The notes beneath the pieces are model-generated. The model was not told the origin of the DNA. It searched no databases and worked only from the letters and a program-made list of their open reading frames with translations. Below are positions 1-7,602 of a stretch of DNA of 64,000 bases, piece after piece. Every line of letters starts with the position of its first letter. The first letter of the stretch is position 1. A program made the translations under genes and the position numbers. This stretch comes from DASQPR01 sp035263025. GTDB lineage: Bacteria; Actinomycetota; Actinomycetes; Mycobacteriales; Micromonosporaceae. The stretch lies in the NCBI GenBank assembly GCA_035263025.1, contig DATFRR010000010.1, positions 10,775 through 74,774 on the forward strand, given 5' to 3'.

Positions 1-70
1 GACAAGCGGCGCCGATCCCGGACAGACCGGCGCCGACGATGAGCACGTCGACATGTTCTGGTGCGGCCAC
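1..70 (-). CDS. Flavin-dependent oxidoreductase, N-terminus only (runs off the window)
   Basis: Only the first 23 codons are present. They read, from a GTG at 70, through VDVLIVGAGLSGIGAA, the glycine-rich beta-alpha-beta dinucleotide (FAD) fingerprint that opens flavin-containing and Baeyer-Villiger-type monooxygenases. AGGGAG lies just upstream of the GTG (75-80 region, minus strand), which supports this start. The start LSGIGAA is common in the monooxygenase branch of the family, but substrate and exact class cannot be judged from so short a piece. The gene is divergent from the sigma-factor operon that follows, with about 215 bp between them. Confidence 0.75.
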   Translation of the reverse strand, partial: MAAPEHVDVLIVGAGLSGIGAAC

Positions 71-285
71 GGGACTCCCTGTCGGTCGGTGAGCGAGATC
101 TCCGCTCAGAATGACACCCGGGATGTGAGCGATTCAACACGTCTTCAGGTCGGCGAGGGTGGCGAGCAGATCGGGCGTACGCCGGTCTACGAAACCCCAG
201 GTCATCCGCAGCGCAGCAGGATCCGACACCCTTGGATTTCGCACTCGCGAGATCCGTTTGACGGTCTGCGCCCGTACATATCGGT

Positions 286-846
286 GTGGAGGTCTCTGAC
301 GACGGGTTGCTCGCCGGTATGGCCGCGGGCGACGCGGAAGCGGCCACCGCGTTCGTCCGCCGGTACCAGTCGCGCGTTTTTGGTTTGGCACTGACCATCG
401 TCGGCGTGCCAGCGATCGCCGAGGAGGTTGCGCAGGAGGCGTTCGTGCGTGCCTGGCGGTTTGCCGGCGGGTATGACGCACGGCGCGGCGGGGTCGCGAC
501 ATGGCTGCTGTCGATCGCACGCAACGCCGCGATCGACGCGGTCCGGGTCACCCGGGATCGGCCGTACGACCCGGCCGTGTTGGCGGCGTTGCTCGCCAAC
601 TCGGACGGCGGGGATTCGGGACGGTACGCCGACGACTGCGTCGAGGCGCAGCGGCTTCGTGACGCGCTCGCGTCCCTGCCCCACGAACAGGCCGTCGCGT
701 TGGTATTGGCGGCGATGTACGGCATGACGGCACGAGAAATCGCCCAGCGGGAATCGATTCCGCTAGGCACCGCGAAGACCCGCATCAGGCTGGGCCTTGC
801 CCGGCTGCGCGACCAGCTCGAGGTGAGCGATGGACGAGACACCTGA
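286..846 (+). CDS. ECF-family RNA polymerase sigma factor
   Basis: A 186-residue sigma-70 family protein that should direct RNA polymerase to a stress regulon when released from its anti-sigma partner. Region 2 lies at about residues 22-90, including EEVAQEAFVRAWR and WLLSIARNAAIDAVR. Region 4 lies at about 125-178, with a helix-turn-helix (MTAREIAQRESIPLGTAKTR) for the -35 element. There is no C-terminal extension. The GTG at 286 gives the usual ECF length; an ATG at 319 is a less likely start because it would trim the first helix. Its 3' end overlaps the anti-sigma gene by 17 nt, so the two are probably translationally coupled. Confidence 0.92.
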   Translation: MEVSDDGLLAGMAAGDAEAATAFVRRYQSRVFGLALTIVGVPAIAEEVAQEAFVRAWRFAGGYDARRGGVATWLLSIARNAAIDAVRVTRDRPYDPAVLAALLANSDGGDSGRYADDCVEAQRLRDALASLPHEQAVALVLAAMYGMTAREIAQRESIPLGTAKTRIRLGLARLRDQLEVSDGRDT

Positions 847-1597
847 CTGCGAGGCGGTGCGACCGCTGCTGGAAGAGTTGGCGACCGGCGCCGTGACCGG
901 ACACGATCGGGCGTTCGCGTTGATGCACGTCGCGCACTGCGACCGGTGCCGGCGTGAGCTGACCGAGCTCACCCGCGTCGCAGATGATCTGCTCCTGCTC
1001 GCACCACGACGCGAGCCGCCGGCCGGCTTTGACGCGGCGGTAGCGCGGCGTCTCGCCACGTTGACGGACCGATCGTCGAGGTGGGCGAGTTGGCGGCGAT
1101 GGGCGCCCGCCGGCCGTGGCGCGGTGGCGCGTACGAGCGGCCTCGGCGCCTTGTCCGAACGCGGTGCGGTTCGGCGAACCAGGCCCGCGCTGCGTCTCGC
1201 CGCGGCCGCGGTCATGTTGCTGATCGCCGCGGCCGCCGGCGCAGGGATCACGTACTGGCAGGGCGCGGCGGACCGCCGGCTCGCCGCACAAGTTGGTACG
1301 GCTGCCTCGCTGTTCCCACGCGCTGTGCCGATCACCGGCCCGTCCAACGCCGTCGTCGGCCACGTCTTCCTCTACAACGGTTCGCCCTCGTGGGCGACGG
1401 TCGAGTTAACCAGCGCGCCGGAGTCCGGCGACTACGCGATGACGGTTGTCGCCACCGACGGACAGCGCTACCCGGAAGGCGTCTGTACGGTCACCGGCCA
1501 GCGTGGCATCTCCTCATACCCGCTTCCGGTCCCGCTCGCCCAGATCGCGGCGATCGATCTGACCCGTCCCGGCATAGCGCTGACCGGACATCCGTGA
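830..1597 (+). CDS. Membrane-anchored zinc anti-sigma factor
   Basis: A 255-residue partner of the preceding ECF sigma factor. The N-terminal cytoplasmic part carries the HX3CX2C zinc anti-sigma (ZAS) motif at H33, C37 and C40, which binds the sigma factor. A single hydrophobic span (about 122-144, rich in Ala/Leu/Ile) crosses the membrane. The remaining 110 residues form an outside domain resembling the C-terminal domain of RskA-type anti-sigma factors (motifs such as GDYAMTVVATDG). The 17-nt overlap with the sigma gene supports a sigma/anti-sigma pair. Release would come from proteolysis or from the ZAS cysteines; which signal applies cannot be read from the sequence. Confidence 0.88.
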   Translation: MDETPDCEAVRPLLEELATGAVTGHDRAFALMHVAHCDRCRRELTELTRVADDLLLLAPRREPPAGFDAAVARRLATLTDRSSRWASWRRWAPAGRGAVARTSGLGALSERGAVRRTRPALRLAAAAVMLLIAAAAGAGITYWQGAADRRLAAQVGTAASLFPRAVPITGPSNAVVGHVFLYNGSPSWATVELTSAPESGDYAMTVVATDGQRYPEGVCTVTGQRGISSYPLPVPLAQIAAIDLTRPGIALTGHP

Positions 1598-1673
1598 CGC
1601 CCAATGAATCCCGTCGACGGTCCGCGGCCGTAATACCGGTCAGGTACCAAACAACGCAGACGGAGGACATCAC

Positions 1674-2192
1674 ATGTCATGGCAGAAACTCATGGCGCTG
1701 GCTGGGATCGGCGTCGTGTTGACGGTGTCGGGTTGCGCGGCCGGCTCCGGTGGTCAGGCCGGCGCAGCCGCGCCGGGCGGCTCGGCGACCACAGTGTCCA
1801 TGCGGAACGTCACCGGAGTGGGTTCCGCATTGGTCGATAGCGCAGGTGAAACGCTCTACTTCTCTGATGTCGAGAGCACGGGTACGGTCCGGTGCCTTGA
1901 CGCGTGTCTGCACTTCTGGAAGCCGCTCACGGTCGACCAGGGTGTGACACCGACCGCCGCGACGGGAGTGGCCGGCACCCTTGCCACGATCACGCGGCCG
2001 GACGGTCCGACGCAGGTGACACTCGACGGCAAGCCGCTCTACACGTTCTCCCTCGACGGCGGCGCCGGTCAGGCGAAGGGCAACGGCTTCACCGACAGCT
2101 TCGACGGCACGCAGTTCCGTTGGCAGGCGGCGACCGCCTCGGGTGCGGCGCCGACGGCTTCCGCTACCGACGGCAATGGGTACGGCTACTGA
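1674..2192 (+). CDS. Secreted-repeat lipoprotein (PF03640-type)
   Basis: A 172-residue exported lipoprotein. The signal peptide ends in a lipobox with the modified cysteine at C21 (VSGC). The mature part has two degenerate copies of the Y-x-[FWY]-x-x-D repeat found in the 'secreted repeat of unknown function' family: TLYFSDVES near residue 60, with a Cys pair just after, and PLYTFSLDGG near 120. GGAGG at 1662-1666 is well placed for the ATG. Proteins of this family are often encoded beside ECF sigma/anti-sigma genes, as here, and may be the main target of that sigma factor. Biochemical function is unknown. Confidence 0.85.
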   Translation: MSWQKLMALAGIGVVLTVSGCAAGSGGQAGAAAPGGSATTVSMRNVTGVGSALVDSAGETLYFSDVESTGTVRCLDACLHFWKPLTVDQGVTPTAATGVAGTLATITRPDGPTQVTLDGKPLYTFSLDGGAGQAKGNGFTDSFDGTQFRWQAATASGAAPTASATDGNGYGY

Positions 2193-2415
2193 CGGTTCGT
2201 CGGTGTCGCGGCCGGCGTGGTGTCCCGCACGCCAGCCGTGCCGCCGGTGGCGCTTCGATGCGGCCGTCTACGTACTAGGCGCGCTGGCGCCCGCCGAACG
2301 GCACGCGTACGAGGAGCACTTGCAGCAGTGCCCGGACTGCCTCGACGACGTGACGCAGATCGCGGCGATGCCCGGGCTCCTGCGTCGGTTGTCGGCCGGT
2401 GACGTGCCGACGTGA
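2176..2415 (+). CDS. Small soluble zinc anti-sigma-like protein
   Basis: A 79-residue protein starting at ATG 2176, 17 nt inside the end of the lipoprotein gene. It contains RFDAAVYVLGALAPAERHAY followed by EEHLQQCPDC, a clear HX3CX2C zinc motif of the anti-sigma fold. It has no transmembrane segment and no C-terminal sensor domain, unlike the anti-sigma at 830-1597. It may be a soluble anti-sigma acting on the same or another ECF factor, or the remnant of a longer membrane anti-sigma. GTG at 2203 is a possible alternative start. Confidence 0.72.
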   Translation: MGTATDGSSVSRPAWCPARQPCRRWRFDAAVYVLGALAPAERHAYEEHLQQCPDCLDDVTQIAAMPGLLRRLSAGDVPT

Positions 2416-2525
2416 GCGGGTTTGGATCGGCTCCGCACGGCATCGTCGGCATGTCACACCATCCAGCCGGCCCGGGAACGGACAATGGCCGGAAGGTTGA
2501 TCGAAGCCATTCTCCGAGGGGGACG

Positions 2526-2876
2526 ATGCAGATGGGTGACGAAACGCGCGCGGTTATCCAGCGCTTCCACGACGCGTTCAATGCTCATGACCTAGACGCG
2601 TTGGCGGACCTGTGGAGCGACGACTGTGTGTTCGAAGACACCACACCGCCGGACGGCAGCCGGCATGTTGGTCGGGAGCGCGTACTTCAGGCGTGCCGGG
2701 ACTTCTTCGCGCAGTCACCGAACGCGCATTTCGATATCGAGGATGTGGTCACCGTCGGCGACCGGGGGTTCGTCAGGTGGCGGTACGAGTGGGCTGACGG
2801 GCACGTACGCGGCGTCGATGTGATGCGGGTTCGGGATGGCAAGGTGTCCGAGAGTTTCGCGTACGTAAAGGGCTGA
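2526..2876 (+). CDS. SnoaL-like / NTF2-fold protein
   Basis: A 116-residue protein of the NTF2-like alpha+beta barrel superfamily, in the SnoaL-like group (nuclear transport factor 2, polyketide cyclase or limonene-epoxide hydrolase relatives). The family pattern is visible in FHDAFNAHDLDALADLW at the start, CVFEDTTPPDG in the middle and VDVMRVRDGKVSESFAYVK at the end. ATG 2526 is chosen because GAGGGGGA sits 3-10 nt before it; an open frame extends upstream but has no ribosome site. Substrate is not predictable. Monocistronic between the sigma operon and a convergent DinB gene. Confidence 0.8.
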   Translation: MQMGDETRAVIQRFHDAFNAHDLDALADLWSDDCVFEDTTPPDGSRHVGRERVLQACRDFFAQSPNAHFDIEDVVTVGDRGFVRWRYEWADGHVRGVDVMRVRDGKVSESFAYVKG

Positions 2877-2914
2877 GCCGCCACGCCGAGCGTCTGCGGG
2901 TGGGCGTCACCGGC

Positions 2915-3670
2915 TCAGGCCTCGGTTGCCTCGATCGCGTCGAGGTCGCGAACCGCGTAGCGGTGGTGCTCCCACTCCTCTTCGAGGATCGTGTGGAGGC
3001 ACGACAGGGTGGTCTCCGGGTAATCGGGTGCCCACGGGTTCGTACGCGCCACCGCCAGCTCGTCCGACGTGACGGTCGCCAGGAAGTCGTGCATCATCGC
3101 GACGCGACCCGCCCGGGCCTCCAGTACGTCGGCGTATGCGGGCGTACCCGTCACGAAGATTGACATGTCCAAGCCGTCCCGGTCGGCACCGGCGTTTGGT
3201 TGCCCGATCGGGTGGTACGGCTGCTCGAGTCCGAGGATCGCGCGGCCCAGCCACGTGTCGGTGGCCATGACCAGGTGCCGCAGCGTCTGCGCGAATGACC
3301 ACTCGCCACCCACTGAAACGTCGACCGTGCCGGCCGGCATCGCCGCGACGCGCTCGAGCGTTTCCGCCCATGTGCGCTGGAGCGCCGCCCAGGCCGCGCG
3401 CAGACCGTCCGGGTCTGCGGCGCGTCGTTCGGCACGGCCGGGAAAGCGGCGGTTGAGTTCGGCGTCGACGAACGGGGCCACGTCGACGCCGTTGACGCGC
3501 AAGACGTTCTCGCCTTCCAACAGCCACGGCGCGTCGATGTCCGCCCCTGATACGTCAACCGCGCGCATCACGATGTCGGACAGGTCGGATCCGACGAAGC
3601 GGGCGCCACGAAGGTCCACGCCAACGAAGTGCGCTCCCTGCAGGTCATCGGCTCGGGTGAAGTTCGCCAT
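2915..3670 (-). CDS. Pentapeptide-repeat plus DinB-superfamily protein
   Basis: A 251-residue cytoplasmic protein with two parts. Residues about 5-48 contain pentapeptide-like repeats (A/G-x-L/F-x-x), for example FVGVDLRGARFVGSDLSD. Residues about 95-245 form a DinB-type four-helix bundle with candidate metal-ligand histidines in TLRHLVMATDTW and EEWEHHRYAVRDL. The DinB superfamily includes mycothiol- and bacillithiol-dependent transferases and maleylpyruvate isomerases, so a mycothiol-dependent reaction is possible in an actinobacterium, but this is inference. The same domain pairing is known from other actinobacterial DinB proteins. Confidence 0.8.
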   Translation of the reverse strand: MANFTRADDLQGAHFVGVDLRGARFVGSDLSDIVMRAVDVSGADIDAPWLLEGENVLRVNGVDVAPFVDAELNRRFPGRAERRAADPDGLRAAWAALQRTWAETLERVAAMPAGTVDVSVGGEWSFAQTLRHLVMATDTWLGRAILGLEQPYHPIGQPNAGADRDGLDMSIFVTGTPAYADVLEARAGRVAMMHDFLATVTSDELAVARTNPWAPDYPETTLSCLHTILEEEWEHHRYAVRDLDAIEATEA

Positions 3671-4052
3671 GACGTCTCCTTTGTCGAGCGCGGCGGCCGG
3701 CGCACGCTAGCCGCTGAAGCGGGCACGAGTTGGCATTGTCCTAAACGATGCGCACCGCTGTCGACCTCGGCGATGCGTCATGTTCGGCGCGGTCCGGGCG
3801 GTGACCTGGCGAAGATCACGTGGGCGAACCGTCATTGATCACGAGCCTGGCGCGACCGGCACCGTTGTGACTGATGTGCCGGACGGGGGTCACGCTCACC
3901 GTTGTCAAATGTGGCCGGCTTAGCGCCGGATGCCGCGGCGCACGCACACGCGACAGGCACATTCAGCGTTCGACTGAGGTGGCTGGCTACGCCGTCTAGC
4001 GTTGATCGAATTGAACGAACTTCCGACACGGAGCCGTGAGGCGGGGTGAAGC
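3671..4052. other. Divergent intergenic region, no gene seen
   Basis: About 380 bp between the divergent DinB-like and FAD-oxidase genes. No open frame here has plausible coding character or a ribosome site. It presumably carries both promoters, but I see no convincing -35/-10 pair or strong hairpin. GAGGCGGGG just before 4053 may be the ribosome-binding site of the oxidase gene. Confidence 0.5.
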
Positions 4053-5423
4053 ATGGCCAGATCGACGATCGGACAGCTGCAGGAACGAGTCGCCGGCCAC
4101 GTAATCGCTGCGGGGGACTCCGGATATGACGCCGCACGCGTGGTCCACAACGGCATGATCGACCGTCATCCTCGGGCGGTAGTGCGTTGCACGAACGTAG
4201 ACGATGTCAGAGCGACCGTCATCTACGCGCGGGAGCACGGTCTCGAGGTCGCGATCCGCGGTGGCGGACACAGCGTGCCTGGTTTTGGAACCGTCGACGA
4301 CGGCCTGGTCATTGACTTGTCAGGCATGCGCAAGGTCACAGTGGACGCTCGGGCTCAAACCGCTCGTGCCGAGGGCGGTGCCACGTGGGGCGACTTCAAC
4401 GACGCGACCGGTGCACACGGCCTTGCCACCACCGGTGGAATCATCTCGACGACGGGCGTGGGCGGACTGACCCTGGGTGGCGGAATCGGCTATCTGGCCC
4501 GGGGTTTGGGACTGTCGTGCGACAACCTCATATCGGCGGAAGTCGTGACCGCGGACGGGCAGCGGGTGATCGCAAGCGACACAGAACACGAAGACCTGTT
4601 CTGGGCACTTCGCGGCGGCGGCGGCAACTTCGGCGTGGTCACCACGCTTGAGTTTCGGCTCAGTCCGATCGCCAACATTTACGGTGGTCCGATCTTCTTC
4701 GAGCTTGACCACATCCAGGATGTCTTGCACTTCTACCGGGACTTCATCGCCGACGCGCCCGAGCAGTACGGCGGATTCCCGGCATTCCAGATCGCTCCGC
4801 CGCTGCCGTTCATCCCGGAGAATCGCCACGGCGAACCGTTCATCGCGATGGTCAACTGCTGGTCGGGACCACCCGAGCAAGGCGAGCAATTGATCCAGCA
4901 AGTTCGGTCGATCGCACCGCCGGTCGCGGAGATGATCGGCCTGATGCCCTACCCGGAGCTCAACAGCGCATTCGACGCGCTCGTCCCGCCGGGGCTGCAG
5001 CACTACTGGAAGGCCAACTTCGTCACCGACCTCACCGACGCGATGATCGACGCGCACATGCAGCACGGGCCGAACGTGCCGGCGGTGAACTCGACCGTAC
5101 ACATCTACCCGATCAATGGCGCGTGCCACCGGGTCCCGGCCGACGCGACCGCGTTCGCCTACCGCGATGCCAACTTCGCGACGGTGATCGCCGGCATGTG
5201 GCCGGAGCCCGCCGACAACGAGGCCAACATCGGATGGGTACGCGACTACTACGACGCCACGGCGCCGCTGTCAGAAGATGGTGGCTACGTGAACTTCATG
5301 GCCGGCGACGACCAGGGCCGCATCCGAGACAACTACCGCGGCAACTACGCGCGCCTGGTTGACGTGAAGCGCACGTACGACCCGGACAACTTCTTCCACC
5401 TCAACCAGAACATTCAGCCGTAG
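4053..5423 (+). CDS. FAD-linked oxidase, berberine-bridge-enzyme (BBE) type
   Basis: A 456-residue flavoprotein oxidase of the PCMH/BBE family. The FAD domain spans about residues 36-205 and includes AIRGGGHSVPGFG, whose His73 is the usual covalent 8-alpha-FAD attachment point, and GGLTLGGGIGYLAR. The second covalent site of bicovalent BBE enzymes is a cysteine in the loop before this last motif; here the loop reads GIISTTGVGG with no Cys, so the flavin is probably bound through His only. The C-terminal BBE motif DPDNFFHLNQNIQP is intact. Members oxidise sugars, alcohols or natural-product intermediates; no cluster context fixes the substrate. No signal peptide is seen. Confidence 0.9.
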   Translation: MARSTIGQLQERVAGHVIAAGDSGYDAARVVHNGMIDRHPRAVVRCTNVDDVRATVIYAREHGLEVAIRGGGHSVPGFGTVDDGLVIDLSGMRKVTVDARAQTARAEGGATWGDFNDATGAHGLATTGGIISTTGVGGLTLGGGIGYLARGLGLSCDNLISAEVVTADGQRVIASDTEHEDLFWALRGGGGNFGVVTTLEFRLSPIANIYGGPIFFELDHIQDVLHFYRDFIADAPEQYGGFPAFQIAPPLPFIPENRHGEPFIAMVNCWSGPPEQGEQLIQQVRSIAPPVAEMIGLMPYPELNSAFDALVPPGLQHYWKANFVTDLTDAMIDAHMQHGPNVPAVNSTVHIYPINGACHRVPADATAFAYRDANFATVIAGMWPEPADNEANIGWVRDYYDATAPLSEDGGYVNFMAGDDQGRIRDNYRGNYARLVDVKRTYDPDNFFHLNQNIQP

Positions 5424-5440
5424 CGCGACGCCGAGCGACA

Positions 5441-5480
5441 AAGGTGGCCGGCCGCCGAACCAGCGGCCGGCCGCCACCTT
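5441..5480. terminator. Bidirectional hairpin terminator between convergent genes
   Basis: A strong GC-rich inverted repeat. AAGGTGGC at 5441 pairs with GCCACCTT ending at 5480, and an inner CGGCCGC pairs with GCGGCCG with a three-base bulge, around a short loop. It lies 17 nt after the FAD-oxidase stop and 2 nt after the stop of the LapA-like gene on the other strand, so it can serve both. There is no T-tract, as is usual for actinobacterial terminators. Confidence 0.75.
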
Positions 5481-5482
5481 GC

Positions 5483-5764
5483 TCAGTCCCGACGGGCCTG
5501 GCGGCGTTCCTTGCGGCGGCGATGCCGGCGCATCACGCCGAGCCCGAACCAGACGATCGCGCCCAACACCGCGGAGATCAGCGTCAGCAGCCACAACGGC
5601 AAGGTGAACGCCCAGACCAGGAAGTGAAGACGCACGCGGGTCGAGTTCTGGATCATGAAGATGACCAGCAATGCCGCCCCGCTGAGCGAGGCGATCGCGC
5701 CGCCGCTGAGCCGGCGTCGTTCGGCCGTGGCAACCGCACCATCGCTGGGGCGCTCCTGGCTCAT
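5483..5764 (-). CDS. LapA-domain (DUF1049) membrane protein
   Basis: A 93-residue inner-membrane protein. After a polar N-terminus it has two hydrophobic spans separated by the QNSTRVRLHFLVW motif typical of LapA/YciS (DUF1049) proteins, and ends in a very basic tail (MRRHRRRKERRQARRD). ATG 5764 is preferred because GAGGGGG lies just upstream; an upstream in-frame ATG at 5827 would add 21 residues without a ribosome site. LapA proteins assist lipopolysaccharide assembly in Gram-negatives; the role in actinobacteria is unknown. Confidence 0.82.
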   Translation of the reverse strand: MSQERPSDGAVATAERRRLSGGAIASLSGAALLVIFMIQNSTRVRLHFLVWAFTLPLWLLTLISAVLGAIVWFGLGVMRRHRRRKERRQARRD

Positions 5765-6140
5765 CACCGCCCCCTCGGACGATCGGGACCACGCAGGCAC
5801 GTGGACCTCATGTCGAGATCGTTTCATGTATTCATGAGCGGTGTGCCGAAAGCCACCTGCCGGTCACGGTTAGCGCCGAAGACATGATGTAGCCGAGCGG
5901 TTCTCCGAGCCGTCTGGCCTGGCGCTATGCACGGCGATTGGACATTCGACCCGCCCGAGACCTAGTCAACGTCGGTCGGCGTTGACAAGGTTGTACTCAT
6001 GTGCGGTGCCGACGGGCGCTCACACGTGCAGCAGCGCCGGCACGAAATCGTCGGAGTGACGTGGTAGCAATCGCGGTGACCGCAATTGAGGTCGCTGGCA
6101 AACAGCGTCACTAGATCACGACTGGGGAAGAGGACTAACC
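5765..6140. other. Divergent intergenic region with a small inverted repeat
   Basis: About 375 bp between the LapA-like gene and the beta-propeller gene, with no credible gene. An inverted repeat GTCAACG (5965-5971) / CGTTGAC (5980-5986) separated by 8 bp is the only clear symmetric element and could be an operator. GGGGAAGAGGA just before 6141 looks like the ribosome site of the next gene. Confidence 0.45.
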
Positions 6141-7256
6141 ATGAGCGGGGTACGGGTACTGGTTGGCACACGCAAGGGCGCGTTCACGTTGACCTCGGAC
6201 GGCAGCCGCACGGACTGGACGGTCGACGGTCCGCACTTCGGGGGCTGGGAGATCTTCCACGTGAACGGGTCGCCAGCCAACCCGGACCGGTTGTACGCGT
6301 CGGCGTCGGGTGGCTGGTTCGGGCAGGTGATCCACCGGTCCGACGACGGCGGCAAGAGCTGGACAACGGCCGGGAACGACTTCACGTACGACGGCGATGT
6401 CGGCCAGCATTTGTGGTACGACGGCACGCCCCGGCCGTGGGAGTTCAAGCGGATCTGGCACATTGAGCCGTCGCGCGACGATCCCGACACGGTCTACGCG
6501 GGCGCCGAAGACGCCGCGCTCTACATCTCGAAAGACGGCGGGAACAAGTGGACCGAACTCACCGGCCTGCGTCAGCACCCCACCGGTCCGCAATGGCAGC
6601 CGGGTGCGGGTGGCTTGTGCCTGCACACGATCATCCTGGATCCCGTGCACGCCGACCGCATTTACGTGGCCATCTCGGCGGCCGGTGCGTTCCGCAGTGA
6701 CGACGCCGGCACGACGTGGCTGCCGATCAACAAGGGCTTGCGTTCCGGCGAGATTCCCGATGCCGACTCCGAGGTCGGCCACTGCGTGCACCACGTGACG
6801 CAGCATCCGTCGCGGCCGGACACGCTGTTCATGCAGAAGCACTGGGACGTGCTTCGCAGCGACGACGCCGGTGCGAATTGGCACGAGGTCAGCGGTAACC
6901 TGCCATCGGACTTCGGTTTCCCGATCGCCGTACACGCACATGAGCCAGAGACCATCTACGTCGTACCTATCAAGAGCGACTCGGAGCACTTCCCGCCGGA
7001 AGGCAAGTTGCGCGTCTACCGCAGTCGCGTCGGTGGCAACGAGTGGGAGCCGTTGACCAACGGCTTGCCGCAGTCGGACTGCTACGTCAACGTCTACCGC
7101 GACGCGATGGCGGTCGACGCTCTTGATCCGTGCGGGATCTACTTCGGCACCACTGGTGGGCAGGTCTACCACTCGGCCGATAACGGTGACTCGTGGGCGC
7201 CGATCGTGCGCGACCTGCCGGCGGTGCTGTCCGTCGAAGCTCAGGTGCTGCCGTGA
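6141..7256 (+). CDS. BNR/sortilin-type beta-propeller protein
   Basis: A 371-residue repeat protein resembling sialidase/Vps10-type propellers. Asp-box/BNR motifs recur: HRSDDGGKSW near 65, YISKDGGNKW near 128, FRSDDAGTTW near 190, LRSDDAGANW near 246 and YHSADNGDSW near 348. No signal peptide is visible and the sialidase catalytic residues are not apparent, so a glycosidase activity should not be assumed. The stop overlaps the start of the ThiS/MoaD-like gene (GTGA), so the two are translationally coupled and probably work together. Confidence 0.85.
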   Translation: MSGVRVLVGTRKGAFTLTSDGSRTDWTVDGPHFGGWEIFHVNGSPANPDRLYASASGGWFGQVIHRSDDGGKSWTTAGNDFTYDGDVGQHLWYDGTPRPWEFKRIWHIEPSRDDPDTVYAGAEDAALYISKDGGNKWTELTGLRQHPTGPQWQPGAGGLCLHTIILDPVHADRIYVAISAAGAFRSDDAGTTWLPINKGLRSGEIPDADSEVGHCVHHVTQHPSRPDTLFMQKHWDVLRSDDAGANWHEVSGNLPSDFGFPIAVHAHEPETIYVVPIKSDSEHFPPEGKLRVYRSRVGGNEWEPLTNGLPQSDCYVNVYRDAMAVDALDPCGIYFGTTGGQVYHSADNGDSWAPIVRDLPAVLSVEAQVLP

Positions 7257-7570
7257 TCCGCGTGGTCCTACCGGCCCATCTCAAGACGCTGGCGAAAGTC
7301 ACCGGCGAAGTTCGCCTCGAGATACCCGCGGGATCGGTGGACGAGGCCACGCCGGTCACCCAACGCATCGTGCTCGATGCGCTCGAAGCGCAGTTTCCGA
7401 TGCTGGCTGGCACCATCCGTGACCGCGGCAGTGGCCAGCGCCGACCGTTCGTGCGCTTCTACGCCTGCGAAGAGGACCTGTCCAACGAGCCACCCGACAC
7501 GGCACTGCCGCGTCGGGTGCTCGCGGGGGAGGAGCCGTTCATCATCCTCGGGGCGATGGCCGGCGGGTAG
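7253..7570 (+). CDS. ThiS/MoaD-like ubiquitin-fold protein
   Basis: A 105-residue beta-grasp protein: VVLPAHLKTLA at the start, DALEAQFPMLAG for the central helix, and RFYACEEDLS followed by a C-terminal EEPFIILGAMAGG. Sulfur-carrier members of this family end in Gly-Gly, which is adenylated and thiocarboxylated. This protein does end in GG (after MA), so a carrier role is possible. The GTG start at 7253 overlaps the preceding TGA (GTGA), giving a tightly coupled pair with the beta-propeller protein. No E1-like adenylyltransferase is nearby. Confidence 0.8.
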   Translation: MIRVVLPAHLKTLAKVTGEVRLEIPAGSVDEATPVTQRIVLDALEAQFPMLAGTIRDRGSGQRRPFVRFYACEEDLSNEPPDTALPRRVLAGEEPFIILGAMAGG

Positions 7571-7602
7571 GCGTCGGGACACGGCGCGGCGACGCGGCGG
7601 CG

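Noticed and set aside
5965..5987. Promoter at TTGACA 5982-5987
   Set aside because: No -10-like hexamer at a suitable distance; the TTGACA is part of a small inverted repeat.
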